A DNA stretch of 32,765 nucleotides from Prevotella sp. (GCA_017467705.1 JAFUSC010000134.1:1-32765); one strand, 5' to 3'. Shown: positions 1 to 6,548, counted from the stretch's first letter. Numbers and translations are program-made. Notes: a model not told the origin generated them from the sequence alone.

Positions 1-677
1 ACTAATCTCACTTCATCCTCATATTCATATGCTTTATGTTTATGATATGGACTTATAGTTACGGCAAGAGTGGCAAAAAGACTCAGCATCTTTTGCTTTC
101 TTGCAATCTCATCTTCATTTGAATTTTTTTCAATCTCTCTCTTATACAATGACAGAACAGCATTTCTTATGACATCATCCACGCATCCGTATGAGACATC
201 TTTTGCATGAAGATAAGGGATAATATTTATATTATCGAAATCGTAAATGTCATTAATCTCATAATCGGAATTATTAAAACAAAGGCAAACGCCCTTTCCC
301 CTGTCAGCATATGCATTCCACATAGGTAAATAGTCTTCACATCTTGAGAATGATACAATGAATGGAATCTGTTGTTCCTTATAGATCTTATCTAATAAAG
401 CATTATTCCATTTCTCGATGTCTTCATCACTAAATATTTTCCATAACCTTGACAATTTGAGGGTGTCATCTTCAATTCCTAATTCTTTTTCAATGTCAGG
501 AAGTATGGCTTTCTGTAGAAGCTTATAGCCATAAACAAACTCTTGTGGATCATTCATTGAAAAACTGCTGCTTGCCCAAAAAGTCAAGTCTCTCTCTCTT
601 GGCTCTTTGTTCCAATCCACATGCTCTAACATATTATGTAGAGCTTCAATGCTTGTATAATGATAAGCTAATTCCAT
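1..677 (-). CDS. DUF2971 family protein, 3' end outside the window
   Basis: Open on the minus strand from an ATG at 677 to the window edge, so only the N-terminal 225 residues are visible. The start MELAYHYTSIEALHNML, then LTFWASSSFSMNDPQEF and later PFIVSFSRCEDYLPMWNAYAD and GVCLCF, match the N-terminal pattern of DUF2971 proteins: a 'YHYTS' start, a 'FSMNDP' block, and a 'SFS...D.LPMW..YA' block. The biochemical role of this family is not known; members are often found in accessory regions. No signal peptide or membrane segment is visible, so it is probably cytoplasmic. A purine-rich AGGAAGCGGA lies upstream of the start. The gene is clearly more AT-rich than the PUL and uses many AAT, AAA and ATA codons, suggesting separate ancestry. 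The family call is confident; the function is unknown. Confidence 0.75.
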   Translation of the reverse strand, partial: MELAYHYTSIEALHNMLEHVDWNKEPRERDLTFWASSSFSMNDPQEFVYGYKLLQKAILPDIEKELGIEDDTLKLSRLWKIFSDEDIEKWNNALLDKIYKEQQIPFIVSFSRCEDYLPMWNAYADRGKGVCLCFNNSDYEINDIYDFDNINIIPYLHAKDVSYGCVDDVIRNAVLSLYKREIEKNSNEDEIARKQKMLSLFATLAVTISPYHKHKAYEYEDEVRL

Positions 678-743
678 ATTAGAATAAGCGTCCGCTTCCT
701 CCCTTCACGGATGATTTAGAATATAGTAAGAGCTTGCTGATAT

Positions 744-846
744 ACAAAAAAGAAGCGTGGGAGTTCTACCTGTTACTCGTCCCACACACAGAGGCTCTGG
801 CATCGCCCAACTAGTAAGAACGAGCAACGCCGAAGCCCACGCCAGT
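744..846 (-). ncRNA. Small structured RNA, 6S-like
   Basis: Read on the minus strand, this segment folds into a long interrupted hairpin. The closing stem is GCGTGGG (842-836) with CCCACGC (761-755). A bubble follows, with 7 nt on one side (835-829) and 10 nt on the other (771-762). The upper stem is 9 bp, GTTGCTCGT (828-820) with ACGAGTAAC (780-772), including one G-U pair. The closing stem is followed at once by a T-rich run, TTCTTTTTT (754-746), as expected of an intrinsic end. A closing stem, a central bubble and a terminal arm in about 100 nt is the architecture of 6S RNA, which sequesters RNA polymerase. The fold is seen directly; the 6S identity is inferred. It could instead be an attenuator in the leader of the DUF2971 gene. 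Confidence 0.5.
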
Positions 847-848
847 AT

Positions 849-879
849 GTATATATACGACCAATATGCAGGAAGCCAA
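849..879 (-). promoter_or_regulatory. Possible promoter of the 6S-like RNA
   Basis: On the minus strand a TTG (879-877) lies 19 bp upstream of TATATATA (857-850), followed a few bases later by the first base of the closing stem. The spacing suits a Bacteroidetes sigma-ABfr promoter, but the -7 box lacks the usual TTTG end, so support is moderate. Confidence 0.35.
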
Positions 880-1070
880 TGATGGCTAACTGCTATAAGT
901 GGTACGGATATCACATACCCATGGACGTCATTGTTGCTTTACTCTTGACTAGTTGTTTGGAACTGCCAGATTCCTGTGTGCCAAAAGACAAAGCGTCAAG
1001 TAACGCCTTTTCCTATATATAGGTCCTCACCCTTACAGTCCCACCCACAGGCAGGGCGTCGGCATGAGAA
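861..1070 (-). other. Region without a recognisable gene, downstream of a strong promoter
   Basis: No convincing protein gene is seen here. A canonical promoter (1077-1108) points into this stretch on the minus strand, so it is probably transcribed. It holds a perfect 12-bp palindrome CCTATATATAGG (1011-1022), a GCGT/ACGC hairpin followed by TTTGTCTTTT, and an AGCCA/TGGCT hairpin near 873-886. The first possible reading frame after the promoter is only 25 codons (Cys-rich, starting MFSCRRPACGW). It could be an untranslated small RNA, a long leader of the DUF2971 gene, or a relic. Confidence 0.3.
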
Positions 1071-1076
1071 CATCTG

Positions 1077-1108
1077 CAAAGGTAAATATTTCTTTTGAAA
1101 CAGCCAAA
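1077..1108 (-). promoter_or_regulatory. Canonical Bacteroidetes promoter
   Basis: On the minus strand TTTG (1108-1105), a 20-bp spacer and TACCTTTG (1084-1077) match the -33/-7 consensus well. Transcription would start near 1070 and run toward the 6S-like RNA and the DUF2971 gene. Confidence 0.6.
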
Positions 1109-1130
1109 CATTTAAGTGAAAAAGATTTTA

Positions 1131-1152
1131 TGTGACGGTCATGTGACGGTCA
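1131..1152. repeat. Perfect 11-bp tandem duplication
   Basis: TGTGACGGTCA occurs twice in immediate succession (1131-1141 and 1142-1152), directly before the hairpin array. It could be a protein-binding direct repeat or the edge of the array. Confidence 0.7.
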
Positions 1153-1312
1153 TATAATGGCGGCTGGGCCGCGATATAAGCGCGGGGGTACCCGTAATAT
1201 GGGGGCGGCTTCGCCCTAATGGTATGGCGGGGGGAGCCGCAATATAGGCGCGGGTGGGCCGTAATATGATTGCGGCTATGCCGCGCTGATGGTTCGCCTG
1301 TGCCGCGCAGGA
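1151..1312. repeat. Array of about seven short GC-rich hairpins
   Basis: Six to seven units of 20-25 bp follow each other. Most units start with TAT(A/G) and contain a small GC-rich inverted repeat such as GCGGC-tgg-GCCGC, GGGCG-gctt-CGCCC, GCGG-ctat-CCGC or CGGG-ggta-CCCG. Linkers are AT-rich (TAATATG, AATATAG). Units differ in sequence while pairing is largely kept, which is what one expects of a structured array rather than a recent slippage repeat. No coding sequence is credible here: open frames on both strands just echo the repeat period. Confidence 0.65.
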
Positions 1313-1407
1313 GATGACAAAGTGCCGGCTCATGGCTATGAGAAGCCTGCAAGAAAATTTTTTCAAAAAAAATCGGGGAAAAAGATACAACTTATCAAAT
1401 TATTTAT

Positions 1408-1415
1408 TACCTTTG
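1408..1415 (+). promoter_or_regulatory. -7 box of the HU gene promoter
   Basis: TACCTTTG on the plus strand matches the Bacteroidetes -7 element. No clear TTG is seen about 20 bp upstream. Initiation near 1420 would make a leader of about 130 nt before the HU start codon. Confidence 0.5.
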
Positions 1416-1419
1416 CAGC

Positions 1420-1552
1420 GCTCTTACAGAGCAGTACATCATTAATCAATGATGGTGTTTGTAGCCAAAGAGCATTTTTTTTAATGGGTAGTAGCCCTCA
1501 ACCTTTGAGTGCGTCCCATCAAAAGGCTACAAACAAATTAAAAATTGTTTAT
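1420..1552 (+). promoter_or_regulatory. Structured 5' leader of the HU-family gene
   Basis: Nearly the whole leader can pair. Hairpin 1: GCTCT-tac-AGAGC (1420-1432). Hairpin 2: CATCATT-aatc-AATGATG (1437-1454). Hairpin 3 is large: a perfect 10-bp outer stem GTTTGTAGCC (1457-1466) with GGCTACAAAC (1525-1534), then TTTTAATGGG (1479-1488) with CCCATCAAAA (1515-1524, one mismatch), then CTCAA (1497-1501) with TTGAG (1505-1509). Alternatives exist: GTAGCC recurs at 1491-1496 and competes for GGCTAC, and AGAGC recurs at 1469-1473, followed by A and eight T's, and competes for GCTCT. Competing stems next to a T-run suggest a switchable leader. A ligand or protein partner is not evident. Confidence 0.55.
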
Positions 1553-2047
1553 ATGTTTAACATTATTAATGATGCTGGGTTCCGCATCCAATATTATAAG
1601 GTGCAGAACCAGAACTCCAAATCGGAGTTTTACGGAAAGTGGTACGGGCGTACTCACATGCTCGGTACCGCAGGTATTAACGAGCTTGCTCAGCAGATTC
1701 AGAACCGTTGCACGGTGCGTGAGTCAGACATCTTGGCTGTGCTCTCAGAGCTGTCGGATGCCATTGCCGGCATCTTGGCACAGGGCTATCAGGTGCGTGT
1801 GCCGGGGTTGGGAATCTTCCACACCACCATCACCACCGAGCGCGCTGACAGCAAGGAGAAGTTTACGGACGACAACATCAAACGGCTGAACGTCAAGTTC
1901 CGTGCAGAACGTCCGCAGACGCAGATTGGCAACAAGACGGCCACGGTGCTGAAGTACTGCAAGATGCCTGTCTTTGCGGAGTACACGCCAGTCAAGAAGT
2001 CGAAGAAAGACACGACTGGCGGCGGTACGTCGCAGACAGGTGGCTAA
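1553..2047 (+). CDS. HU-family DNA-binding protein (HU-HIG type)
   Basis: 164 residues from ATG 1553 (MFNIINDAGFRI). Residues 7-90 read as the HU fold with an extended N-terminus as in Bacteroidales HU-HIG proteins: YYKVQNQ, then KWYGRTHMLGTAGINELAQ (helix 1), RCTVRESDILAVLSEL (helix 2), and VRVPGLGIFHTTI, the beta-arm entry motif. The C-terminus is Lys- then Gly-rich (GGGTSQTGG), typical of the 'HU fused to Ig/Gly-rich' group. Such proteins bind and bend DNA and sit in the nucleoid. The same frame is open upstream to 1289, but that part would translate the leader hairpins and has no family similarity, so I place the start at 1553. There is no Shine-Dalgarno; the start is preceded by an AT-rich stretch, usual in this phylum. 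A strong terminator follows. Confidence 0.85.
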   Translation: MFNIINDAGFRIQYYKVQNQNSKSEFYGKWYGRTHMLGTAGINELAQQIQNRCTVRESDILAVLSELSDAIAGILAQGYQVRVPGLGIFHTTITTERADSKEKFTDDNIKRLNVKFRAERPQTQIGNKTATVLKYCKMPVFAEYTPVKKSKKDTTGGGTSQTGG

Positions 2048-2052
2048 TGAAG

Positions 2053-2090
2053 AGCGGCTGTGTTCAACGAATGAGCACAGCCGCTTTTTT
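2053..2090 (+). terminator. Intrinsic terminator of the HU gene
   Basis: AGCGGCTGTG (2053-2062) pairs with CACAGCCGCT (2076-2085), with three further inner pairs, followed by six T's. It separates the HU gene from the convergent uxuB gene. Confidence 0.9.
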
Positions 2091-2110
2091 CTTTTGTTTC
2101 GGGGAAAACG

Positions 2111-3742
2111 TTATCTTGCCAGAACGTATTTGTGCAGTGTCCGGCGCACGGCACCGGGACCGGCATAGAGCTCCTTGACCATGCCCTCAATCTGCTGGCC
2201 GAGGCCGGCCTCGTAGAGGTCGAGCCCGAAGACGTCCTCGCGGCTGTAGAGCTGGTGCAGGGGGCTCCAGTCCTGATTGGGTTTGCCGATTTCGAGCGGG
2301 GCCACGATGGCTTGCAGCTCACTGAGCATTGGGTCAGGTGAAGGCTCGAAGGGCGTGCCGTCGTCCTTGATGCCCTTCAGGTAACGGGTGTAACCGGCCA
2401 GCGTGAGCGGGATGAGCACGAGGTTCGACATGTCGAGGCCGCGGCTGACGTATTTCTTGATGGTCTCGCCGAAGCGGATGGGCAGCTTCTGGCTGGTGTC
2501 CATGGCAATGCGCTGCGGGGCATCGGGCATGAAGGGGTTGGGCAGACGGCGGTTGATGACGGCGCCGATGAACTCGTAGGGGTTCAGCACGCCCGGGTCA
2601 ACGACGACGGGCATGGCCTCCATGTAGCCGATCTTCTGGATGAACGGGCGCAGGTCCTCGTCGGCCATCTCAGCCGAGATGAGCGTGTAGCCCAGCATGC
2701 AGCCGTAGATGGACATGGCCGTGTGCAGGGGATTGAGGCAGGTGGTTACCTTCATGGTCTCCACCTTGTCCACGGTCTCGCGCGTGGTGTAGAGCGCACC
2801 GCCGAGATGGAGTGGGGGACGACCGTTGGTGTAGTGGTCTTCGATGACGAGGTACTGCACTTCCTCTGCATTGACGAAGGGGGCGGTGAAGGTGTGCTTC
2901 TCCGTTTCGATGTAGTTGTTGTCCTCGAAGCCGTCAGCCTCCAGCAACTCTTTTACTTTCTGATGCGGGCGGGGCGTGATCTTGTCAATCATCGACCACG
3001 GGAAGGTGACCTTGGTCTCGTCTTTCAGGTAGTCGAGGAACGCCTGCGGCACCAGTCCGTCGCTGACCCAGCGCTCTGCGTAGGCCATGATGCCTGCACG
3101 CACCTTGTCGCCATTGTGCGAGCAGTTGTCCATGCTCTGGACGGTGAGAGCCCCCCCTTGGGGGGATGTTGCAAGTGCCTGCCAGCGCTCGTAGAGCAGC
3201 TCACACACCTTACCCATTGCAAACTTAGGACCTCCGGAAGTCCCCCCTTGGGGGGAGACAGGGGAGGCTCCCAGGTCGGCTTCGTTGTAGGTGTAGCCCT
3301 TCTCGGTGATGGTGAACGAAATCATCTGGAGCGAGGGATTGCGGAAAATCTCCACCAGACGGCTCCAGTCGTCGAACTGCGGGTCGGCCTTCAGTGCCTC
3401 GGTGATGCTGGCAATGACTTTCTTCTCGATGTTGCCGTCACTTTGCAGCGAGACCAGCAGCGAGAGGTTGTTGTAAGGGGTGTATGCCTTGTCGATGACT
3501 TCAAAATCAAACGTTTCGGCCACGATGACGCCCCGGTCGTACTTGCCCGTGTTCAGGGCATCGTTGAGAATGGCAGCAGGAAAGGCACGGAAGATGTTAC
3601 CGCCACCGAAGTGCACCCATGTGGGTTCCTTGGCCGTCTTCTCGCGCACGGCCTGAATGTCGAACTGAGGAAGCTGGTAGCCCTTGGCTTCCCACTCTGC
3701 GGCATTGAACTGGCCGCTCAGTATGTCATTTAGCTTCATCAT
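2111..3742 (-). CDS. uxuB: D-fructuronate reductase (mannonate oxidoreductase), UxuB type
   Basis: 543 residues, a member of the long-chain mannitol dehydrogenase family (N-terminal NAD-binding domain, C-terminal helical domain). Visible family blocks are WVHFGGGNIFRAF near the N-terminus (nucleotide binding), VQSMDNCSHNGD, and TFPWSMIDKITPR. It interconverts D-fructuronate and D-mannonate in the cytoplasm. Tagaturonate reductase (UxaB) is a close relative, but mannonate dehydratase nearby favours UxuB. Two proline-glycine loops, GASPVSPQGGTSG and ATSPQGGA, are encoded by in-frame copies of a palindromic repeat (see separate entries). The start MMKLND allows either of two adjacent ATGs (3742 or 3739). 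A canonical promoter lies directly upstream and diverges from the phosphatase gene. No T-rich terminator of its own is visible; the HU terminator stem lies just beyond the stop. Confidence 0.85.
   Translation of the reverse strand: MMKLNDILSGQFNAAEWEAKGYQLPQFDIQAVREKTAKEPTWVHFGGGNIFRAFPAAILNDALNTGKYDRGVIVAETFDFEVIDKAYTPYNNLSLLVSLQSDGNIEKKVIASITEALKADPQFDDWSRLVEIFRNPSLQMISFTITEKGYTYNEADLGASPVSPQGGTSGGPKFAMGKVCELLYERWQALATSPQGGALTVQSMDNCSHNGDKVRAGIMAYAERWVSDGLVPQAFLDYLKDETKVTFPWSMIDKITPRPHQKVKELLEADGFEDNNYIETEKHTFTAPFVNAEEVQYLVIEDHYTNGRPPLHLGGALYTTRETVDKVETMKVTTCLNPLHTAMSIYGCMLGYTLISAEMADEDLRPFIQKIGYMEAMPVVVDPGVLNPYEFIGAVINRRLPNPFMPDAPQRIAMDTSQKLPIRFGETIKKYVSRGLDMSNLVLIPLTLAGYTRYLKGIKDDGTPFEPSPDPMLSELQAIVAPLEIGKPNQDWSPLHQLYSREDVFGLDLYEAGLGQQIEGMVKELYAGPGAVRRTLHKYVLAR
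3152..3165. repeat. Palindromic CT/GA-rich repeat, copy 1, inside uxuB
   Basis: Perfect palindrome CCCCCCTTGGGGGG within the coding sequence, read on the minus strand as Ser-Pro-Gln-Gly-Gly. A second copy lies about 85 bp away in the same gene. The surrounding family sequence continues normally on both sides, so the repeat was accommodated in frame. Confidence 0.75.
3242..3270. repeat. Palindromic CT/GA-rich repeat, copy 2, inside uxuB
   Basis: CCCCCCTTGGGGGG followed by AGACAGGGGAGG. This longer copy shows the family layout: a C/T-rich arm, TTG, a G/A-rich arm, then a second G-rich block. It encodes Pro-Val-Ser-Pro-Gln-Gly-Gly in UxuB. Related copies lie at 18248, 18365 and 31663. Confidence 0.75.
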
Positions 3743-3779
3743 GAATGAGTAGTGTTATGTTAATTTGTTGATTATGATG

Positions 3780-3811
3780 CAAAAATAATCATTTCTTGGC
3801 TAATAGGCAAA
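3780..3811 (-). promoter_or_regulatory. Promoter of uxuB
   Basis: TTTG (3811-3808), a 20-bp spacer and TATTTTTG (3787-3780) on the minus strand; the start would be near 3773, about 30 nt before the ATG. Confidence 0.6.
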
Positions 3812-3850
3812 TTTCTTGATAAATAATTCTGCTTTTACGACAATAAGTTG

Positions 3851-3858
3851 TATTTTTG
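3851..3858 (+). promoter_or_regulatory. -7 box for the histidine phosphatase gene
   Basis: TATTTTTG on the plus strand, 24 bp before the start codon. The -33 element is weak. It is back to back with the uxuB promoter. Confidence 0.4.
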
Positions 3859-3881
3859 CAGGGGAAATATAATATATTGCT

Positions 3882-5153
3882 ATGATGAAAAGAATACTAA
3901 CTAACTTACTTCTGGTGCTCCTTGTCACGTCAGCATGGGCACAGCGCACATCTGCCATCAGCCAGTTGCAGACCGACCCGAGGAAAGCCTACGGCATGGA
4001 TTACCCTTACTCACTGAACACCGCTCCGCTGACCAAGGCGCCCGACGGCTATGTGCCGTTCTACGTCAGTCACTATGGTCGTCACGGTTCGCGCTACTAT
4101 TGGACGGACAAGCTCTACAGGGAACTGGACACACTGCTGACCGATGCTCACAACCGGCATAACCTGACGGCAGAAGGAGAGGCGTTCTATGAGCGCTACA
4201 TGGCAGTCAAGGACGAACTACTGACCGGCATGGGCGAACTGACGCAGCTGGGGTGGAACCAGCATCAGGGCATTGCACGTGCCATGTATGACAACTTCCC
4301 CGAGGTGTTCAACCATGGCGGCTACGTGTCTGCCGTGTCGTCGCTGTCAGGGCGATGCGTCATCAGCATGTCAGCCTTCTGTCTGGCACTCATGCAGCGC
4401 AATCCGGCTATCGATATACGGGAGCAGTCATCACGCTTCACGCTTGACGGCGTGGTGCCAATGGACCGTCAGAACCCCGTGAAGCATCATTATCCGAAGG
4501 TACGTCCGAACTATGAGAAGAACCGCGACCAATTCAGCTGCCATGACCAACTGCGACGGAAGGCCGTGGAGCGGGTGTTTGTCAACACGGACAGCCTGCA
4601 CGCCAACCTGCACCACACGGGCAGCAATCTGATCAATCTTTACACATCGTTGCCGAGCATCGGGCATGAGGGACTGATGGGAAACATCATCACCGATGCA
4701 GAACTGGTTGACGAGTGGGAGACGTCAAACCTTGGCTCTTATTCATGGGTGTTCGCACCGCAGTATGAGATGATACCGATTCTTGAAGACTTCATCAGGA
4801 AAGCCGATGCCGTGATTGACGGTAGCAGCAACCATCTTGCTGACCTGCGTTTTGGGCATGACAACTGTCTCGGACCGCTCACGGTGCTGATGGGCATTAA
4901 TGGCGCCGACCGTAACCCGGACGACCCCAATGAGGTGAAAGACTGTTACCAAAACTGGGAAACGTGCAAGGCTTCCAACTTGCAACTGGTGCTTTATCGC
5001 AGTGCCCGTGCTGCTGACGATGTCCTTGTGAAGTGCCTGTTGAACGGAGAGGAAGCTGTACTGCCTGTACCAACGGACAGCTATCCTTATTATAAGTGGG
5101 CCGACTTCCGCAGTTTCTACAAGAAACGCTGCGAGAGTGTGAGCACTCAGTGA
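3882..5153 (+). CDS. Secreted histidine acid phosphatase (clade 2, phytase/MINPP-like)
   Basis: 423 residues. A signal peptide covers about residues 1-20 (hydrophobic LLLVLLVTSAWA, likely cleavage after AWA or AQ) and has no lipobox, so the protein is probably periplasmic or secreted. The catalytic signature GRHGSRY is at residues 66-72 (His68 would be the phosphohistidine). The distal HD motif is FGHDNCLGP with His327-Asp328. This pairing defines histidine acid phosphatases acting on phosphomonoesters such as phytate or sugar phosphates. MINPP enzymes normally have HAE rather than HD, so the family is sure but the substrate is not. It is transcribed alone on the plus strand between uxuB and uxuA, ending in a shared bidirectional terminator. 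Its link to xylan use is not evident. MMKR allows either of two adjacent starts. Confidence 0.8.
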   Translation: MMKRILTNLLLVLLVTSAWAQRTSAISQLQTDPRKAYGMDYPYSLNTAPLTKAPDGYVPFYVSHYGRHGSRYYWTDKLYRELDTLLTDAHNRHNLTAEGEAFYERYMAVKDELLTGMGELTQLGWNQHQGIARAMYDNFPEVFNHGGYVSAVSSLSGRCVISMSAFCLALMQRNPAIDIREQSSRFTLDGVVPMDRQNPVKHHYPKVRPNYEKNRDQFSCHDQLRRKAVERVFVNTDSLHANLHHTGSNLINLYTSLPSIGHEGLMGNIITDAELVDEWETSNLGSYSWVFAPQYEMIPILEDFIRKADAVIDGSSNHLADLRFGHDNCLGPLTVLMGINGADRNPDDPNEVKDCYQNWETCKASNLQLVLYRSARAADDVLVKCLLNGEEAVLPVPTDSYPYYKWADFRSFYKKRCESVSTQ

Positions 5154-5158
5154 TGGTG

Positions 5159-5202
5159 GAAAAACGCTGCCATTGTTGGCTGACACAGTGGCAGCGTTTT
5201 TT
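5159..5202. terminator. Bidirectional terminator between the phosphatase gene and uxuA
   Basis: AACGCTGCCA pairs with TGGCAGCGTT around a 16-nt loop. A's precede the stem and T's follow it, so it has a T-run on both strands and can serve both convergent genes. Confidence 0.85.
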
Positions 5203-5204
5203 CT

Positions 5205-6548
5205 TTAATCGAAGAATCCCGGTTGCTTGTAGGGGATGCCCAGCTCGCGGTCAACGGTAGCAAGGATGCCCTGCACCTGTCCGAGGGCGAACATACGGCC
5301 CAACAGTGTGTAGCCGGAATTGTGACCATGGCTTGACTCATCCATGATGCCGCCGGGTTCGTCGGTGAACGTCATGCCGTGGTCAACGCGCATGGGAAGT
5401 TGCGGATTCTCTTGCTCAAAAATGCGGCAAAGCTCAATGAGGTCAGCACGTCCACCCAGATGGCTGGCTTCCGTGAAGTCACCGTTGGGGAAGATGTGGC
5501 AAGAGCGCAGATGTACGAAGTGCGTACGCGGCGCAAACTTACGGGCCATCTCCACCACGTTGTTATAGGCACCGGCGGAGAGGCTTCCTGCGCAGAATGT
5601 CAGGCCGTTGTGCTTGTTGGGAACAGCATCAAGGAACCACTGGATGTCTTCTTCAGTACGCACGATGCGCGGCAGTCCGAGAATCTCGATGGGCGGGTCG
5701 TCCGGATGCACGCACATGTCCATGTCGCACTCATCGCAGACGGGCATAATGGCCTCGAGAAAATATTTCATGTTCTCGCGTAACTGCTTCTTGTCTATTC
5801 CTTTATAGAGTTCAAGGAAATCGCGGAACTTCTGAATGGGAGCCTCGTCGTTCTCACTGAAGTTGCCAGAGACAAACCCCTGTGTCTTGATGATGATGTT
5901 CTCTACCAGCTTGTGCTCTTTCTCGGGCGTCATGGTCTTGGCCAGCTCGTCACATTCGGCAAGAACGTCTCTTTCAATGAATTGAGAATTGAGAGTTGAG
6001 AGTTGAGAATTATGATTTGCTTGTACGCCCTCGTTTCTGCTGTTAGTGTAATCATAATTCTCAATTCCGAATTCTGAATTCTCAATTTTGAACTTGCTCC
6101 ACTCTTCACGGGCACCTTCACGCTTCAGGATGTAGATGTCGAAATAGGCAAATTCGGCATAGTTGAAGTAGAGGTTCGTGGAGCCGTTGGGGTTCGTGTG
6201 CAGCAGGTCAGTACGTGCCCAGTCGAGCACGGGCATGAAGTTATAGCAGATGCAGTGGATGCCCTCAGCAGCGAGGGTACGCAGACTCTGCTTATACACC
6301 TCAATCTGTTCGTCGCGGTCAGGACCGCCATACTTGATGGTCTCCACCACCGGCAGACTTTCGACGACGCTCCAGCGCATGCCGTAGCTCTCAATATACT
6401 CGCGGAGGTCACGAATCTTCTCGCGTGTCCATACTTGGCCGAGGGGCACGTCATGCAGGGCCGTGACGATGCCTTCGACACCTATTTGTCTCAACTGGGC
6501 AAGAGTGATCTTATCCTTCTTGCCAAACCAACGCCATGTTCTTTCCAT
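5205..6548 (-). CDS. uxuA: D-mannonate dehydratase
   Basis: 447 residues; dehydrates D-mannonate to 2-keto-3-deoxy-D-gluconate in the cytoplasm, using a divalent metal. The start MERTWRWFG and the blocks GIVTALHDVP, VVESLPV, CYNFMPVLDWARTD, DECDMDMCVHPDDPP, FCAGSLSAG, HLRS and VDHG are those of UxuA, with the His and Cys residues expected of the metal site. E. coli UxuA has about 394 residues; the excess here is largely residues 155-190, a low-complexity insertion encoded by a repeat (separate entry). It follows the GH98 operon on the same strand with a 109-bp gap that contains its own promoter. With UxuB it forms the end of glucuronate catabolism, matching the GH115 product. Confidence 0.9.
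   Translation of the reverse strand: MERTWRWFGKKDKITLAQLRQIGVEGIVTALHDVPLGQVWTREKIRDLREYIESYGMRWSVVESLPVVETIKYGGPDRDEQIEVYKQSLRTLAAEGIHCICYNFMPVLDWARTDLLHTNPNGSTNLYFNYAEFAYFDIYILKREGAREEWSKFKIENSEFGIENYDYTNSRNEGVQANHNSQLSTLNSQFIERDVLAECDELAKTMTPEKEHKLVENIIIKTQGFVSGNFSENDEAPIQKFRDFLELYKGIDKKQLRENMKYFLEAIMPVCDECDMDMCVHPDDPPIEILGLPRIVRTEEDIQWFLDAVPNKHNGLTFCAGSLSAGAYNNVVEMARKFAPRTHFVHLRSCHIFPNGDFTEASHLGGRADLIELCRIFEQENPQLPMRVDHGMTFTDEPGGIMDESSHGHNSGYTLLGRMFALGQVQGILATVDRELGIPYKQPGFFD
5979..6086. repeat. In-frame repeat insertion in uxuA with 15-bp inverted repeat
   Basis: About 108 bp encoding residues 155-190 of UxuA, a stretch with no counterpart in the family as I know it. It is built of variants of AATTGAGAATT and AGTTGAG. 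TTGAGAATTATGATT (6003-6017) pairs perfectly with AATCATAATTCTCAA (6050-6064) around a 32-bp loop. The translation reads NSQLSTLNSQF, a low-complexity pattern I associate with Prevotella repeats. No stop or frameshift results. Confidence 0.75.

Noticed and set aside
705-914. 69-codon minus-strand frame
   Set aside because: It overlaps the 6S-like RNA, has an unlikely composition, and its end coincides with the T-run.
678-1070. tmRNA, RNase P RNA or SRP RNA
   Set aside because: None of the conserved cores of these RNAs can be found on either strand.
1128-1390. Minus-strand Pro/Arg/Ile-rich frames of 74 and 83 codons
   Set aside because: They reflect the period of the hairpin array; no protein family.
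1289-1552. N-terminal extension of the HU reading frame
   Set aside because: It would translate the hairpin array and leader stems; the HU family match begins at 1553 and the predicted promoter lies inside the extension.
2723-3733. Long plus-strand open frame of 336 codons opposite uxuB
   Set aside because: It is antisense to a well-conserved enzyme and its translation is rich in His, Val, Leu and Gly without any domain; a shadow of GC-rich codons.
2111-3742. Tagaturonate reductase (uxaB) as the main call
   Set aside because: The families are close, but uxuA is next to it and the glucuronate-releasing GH115 is in the locus, so fructuronate reductase is more likely.
5979-6086. Insertion sequence or transposon in uxuA
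   Set aside because: Only about 108 bp, no transposase; a small non-coding repeat.
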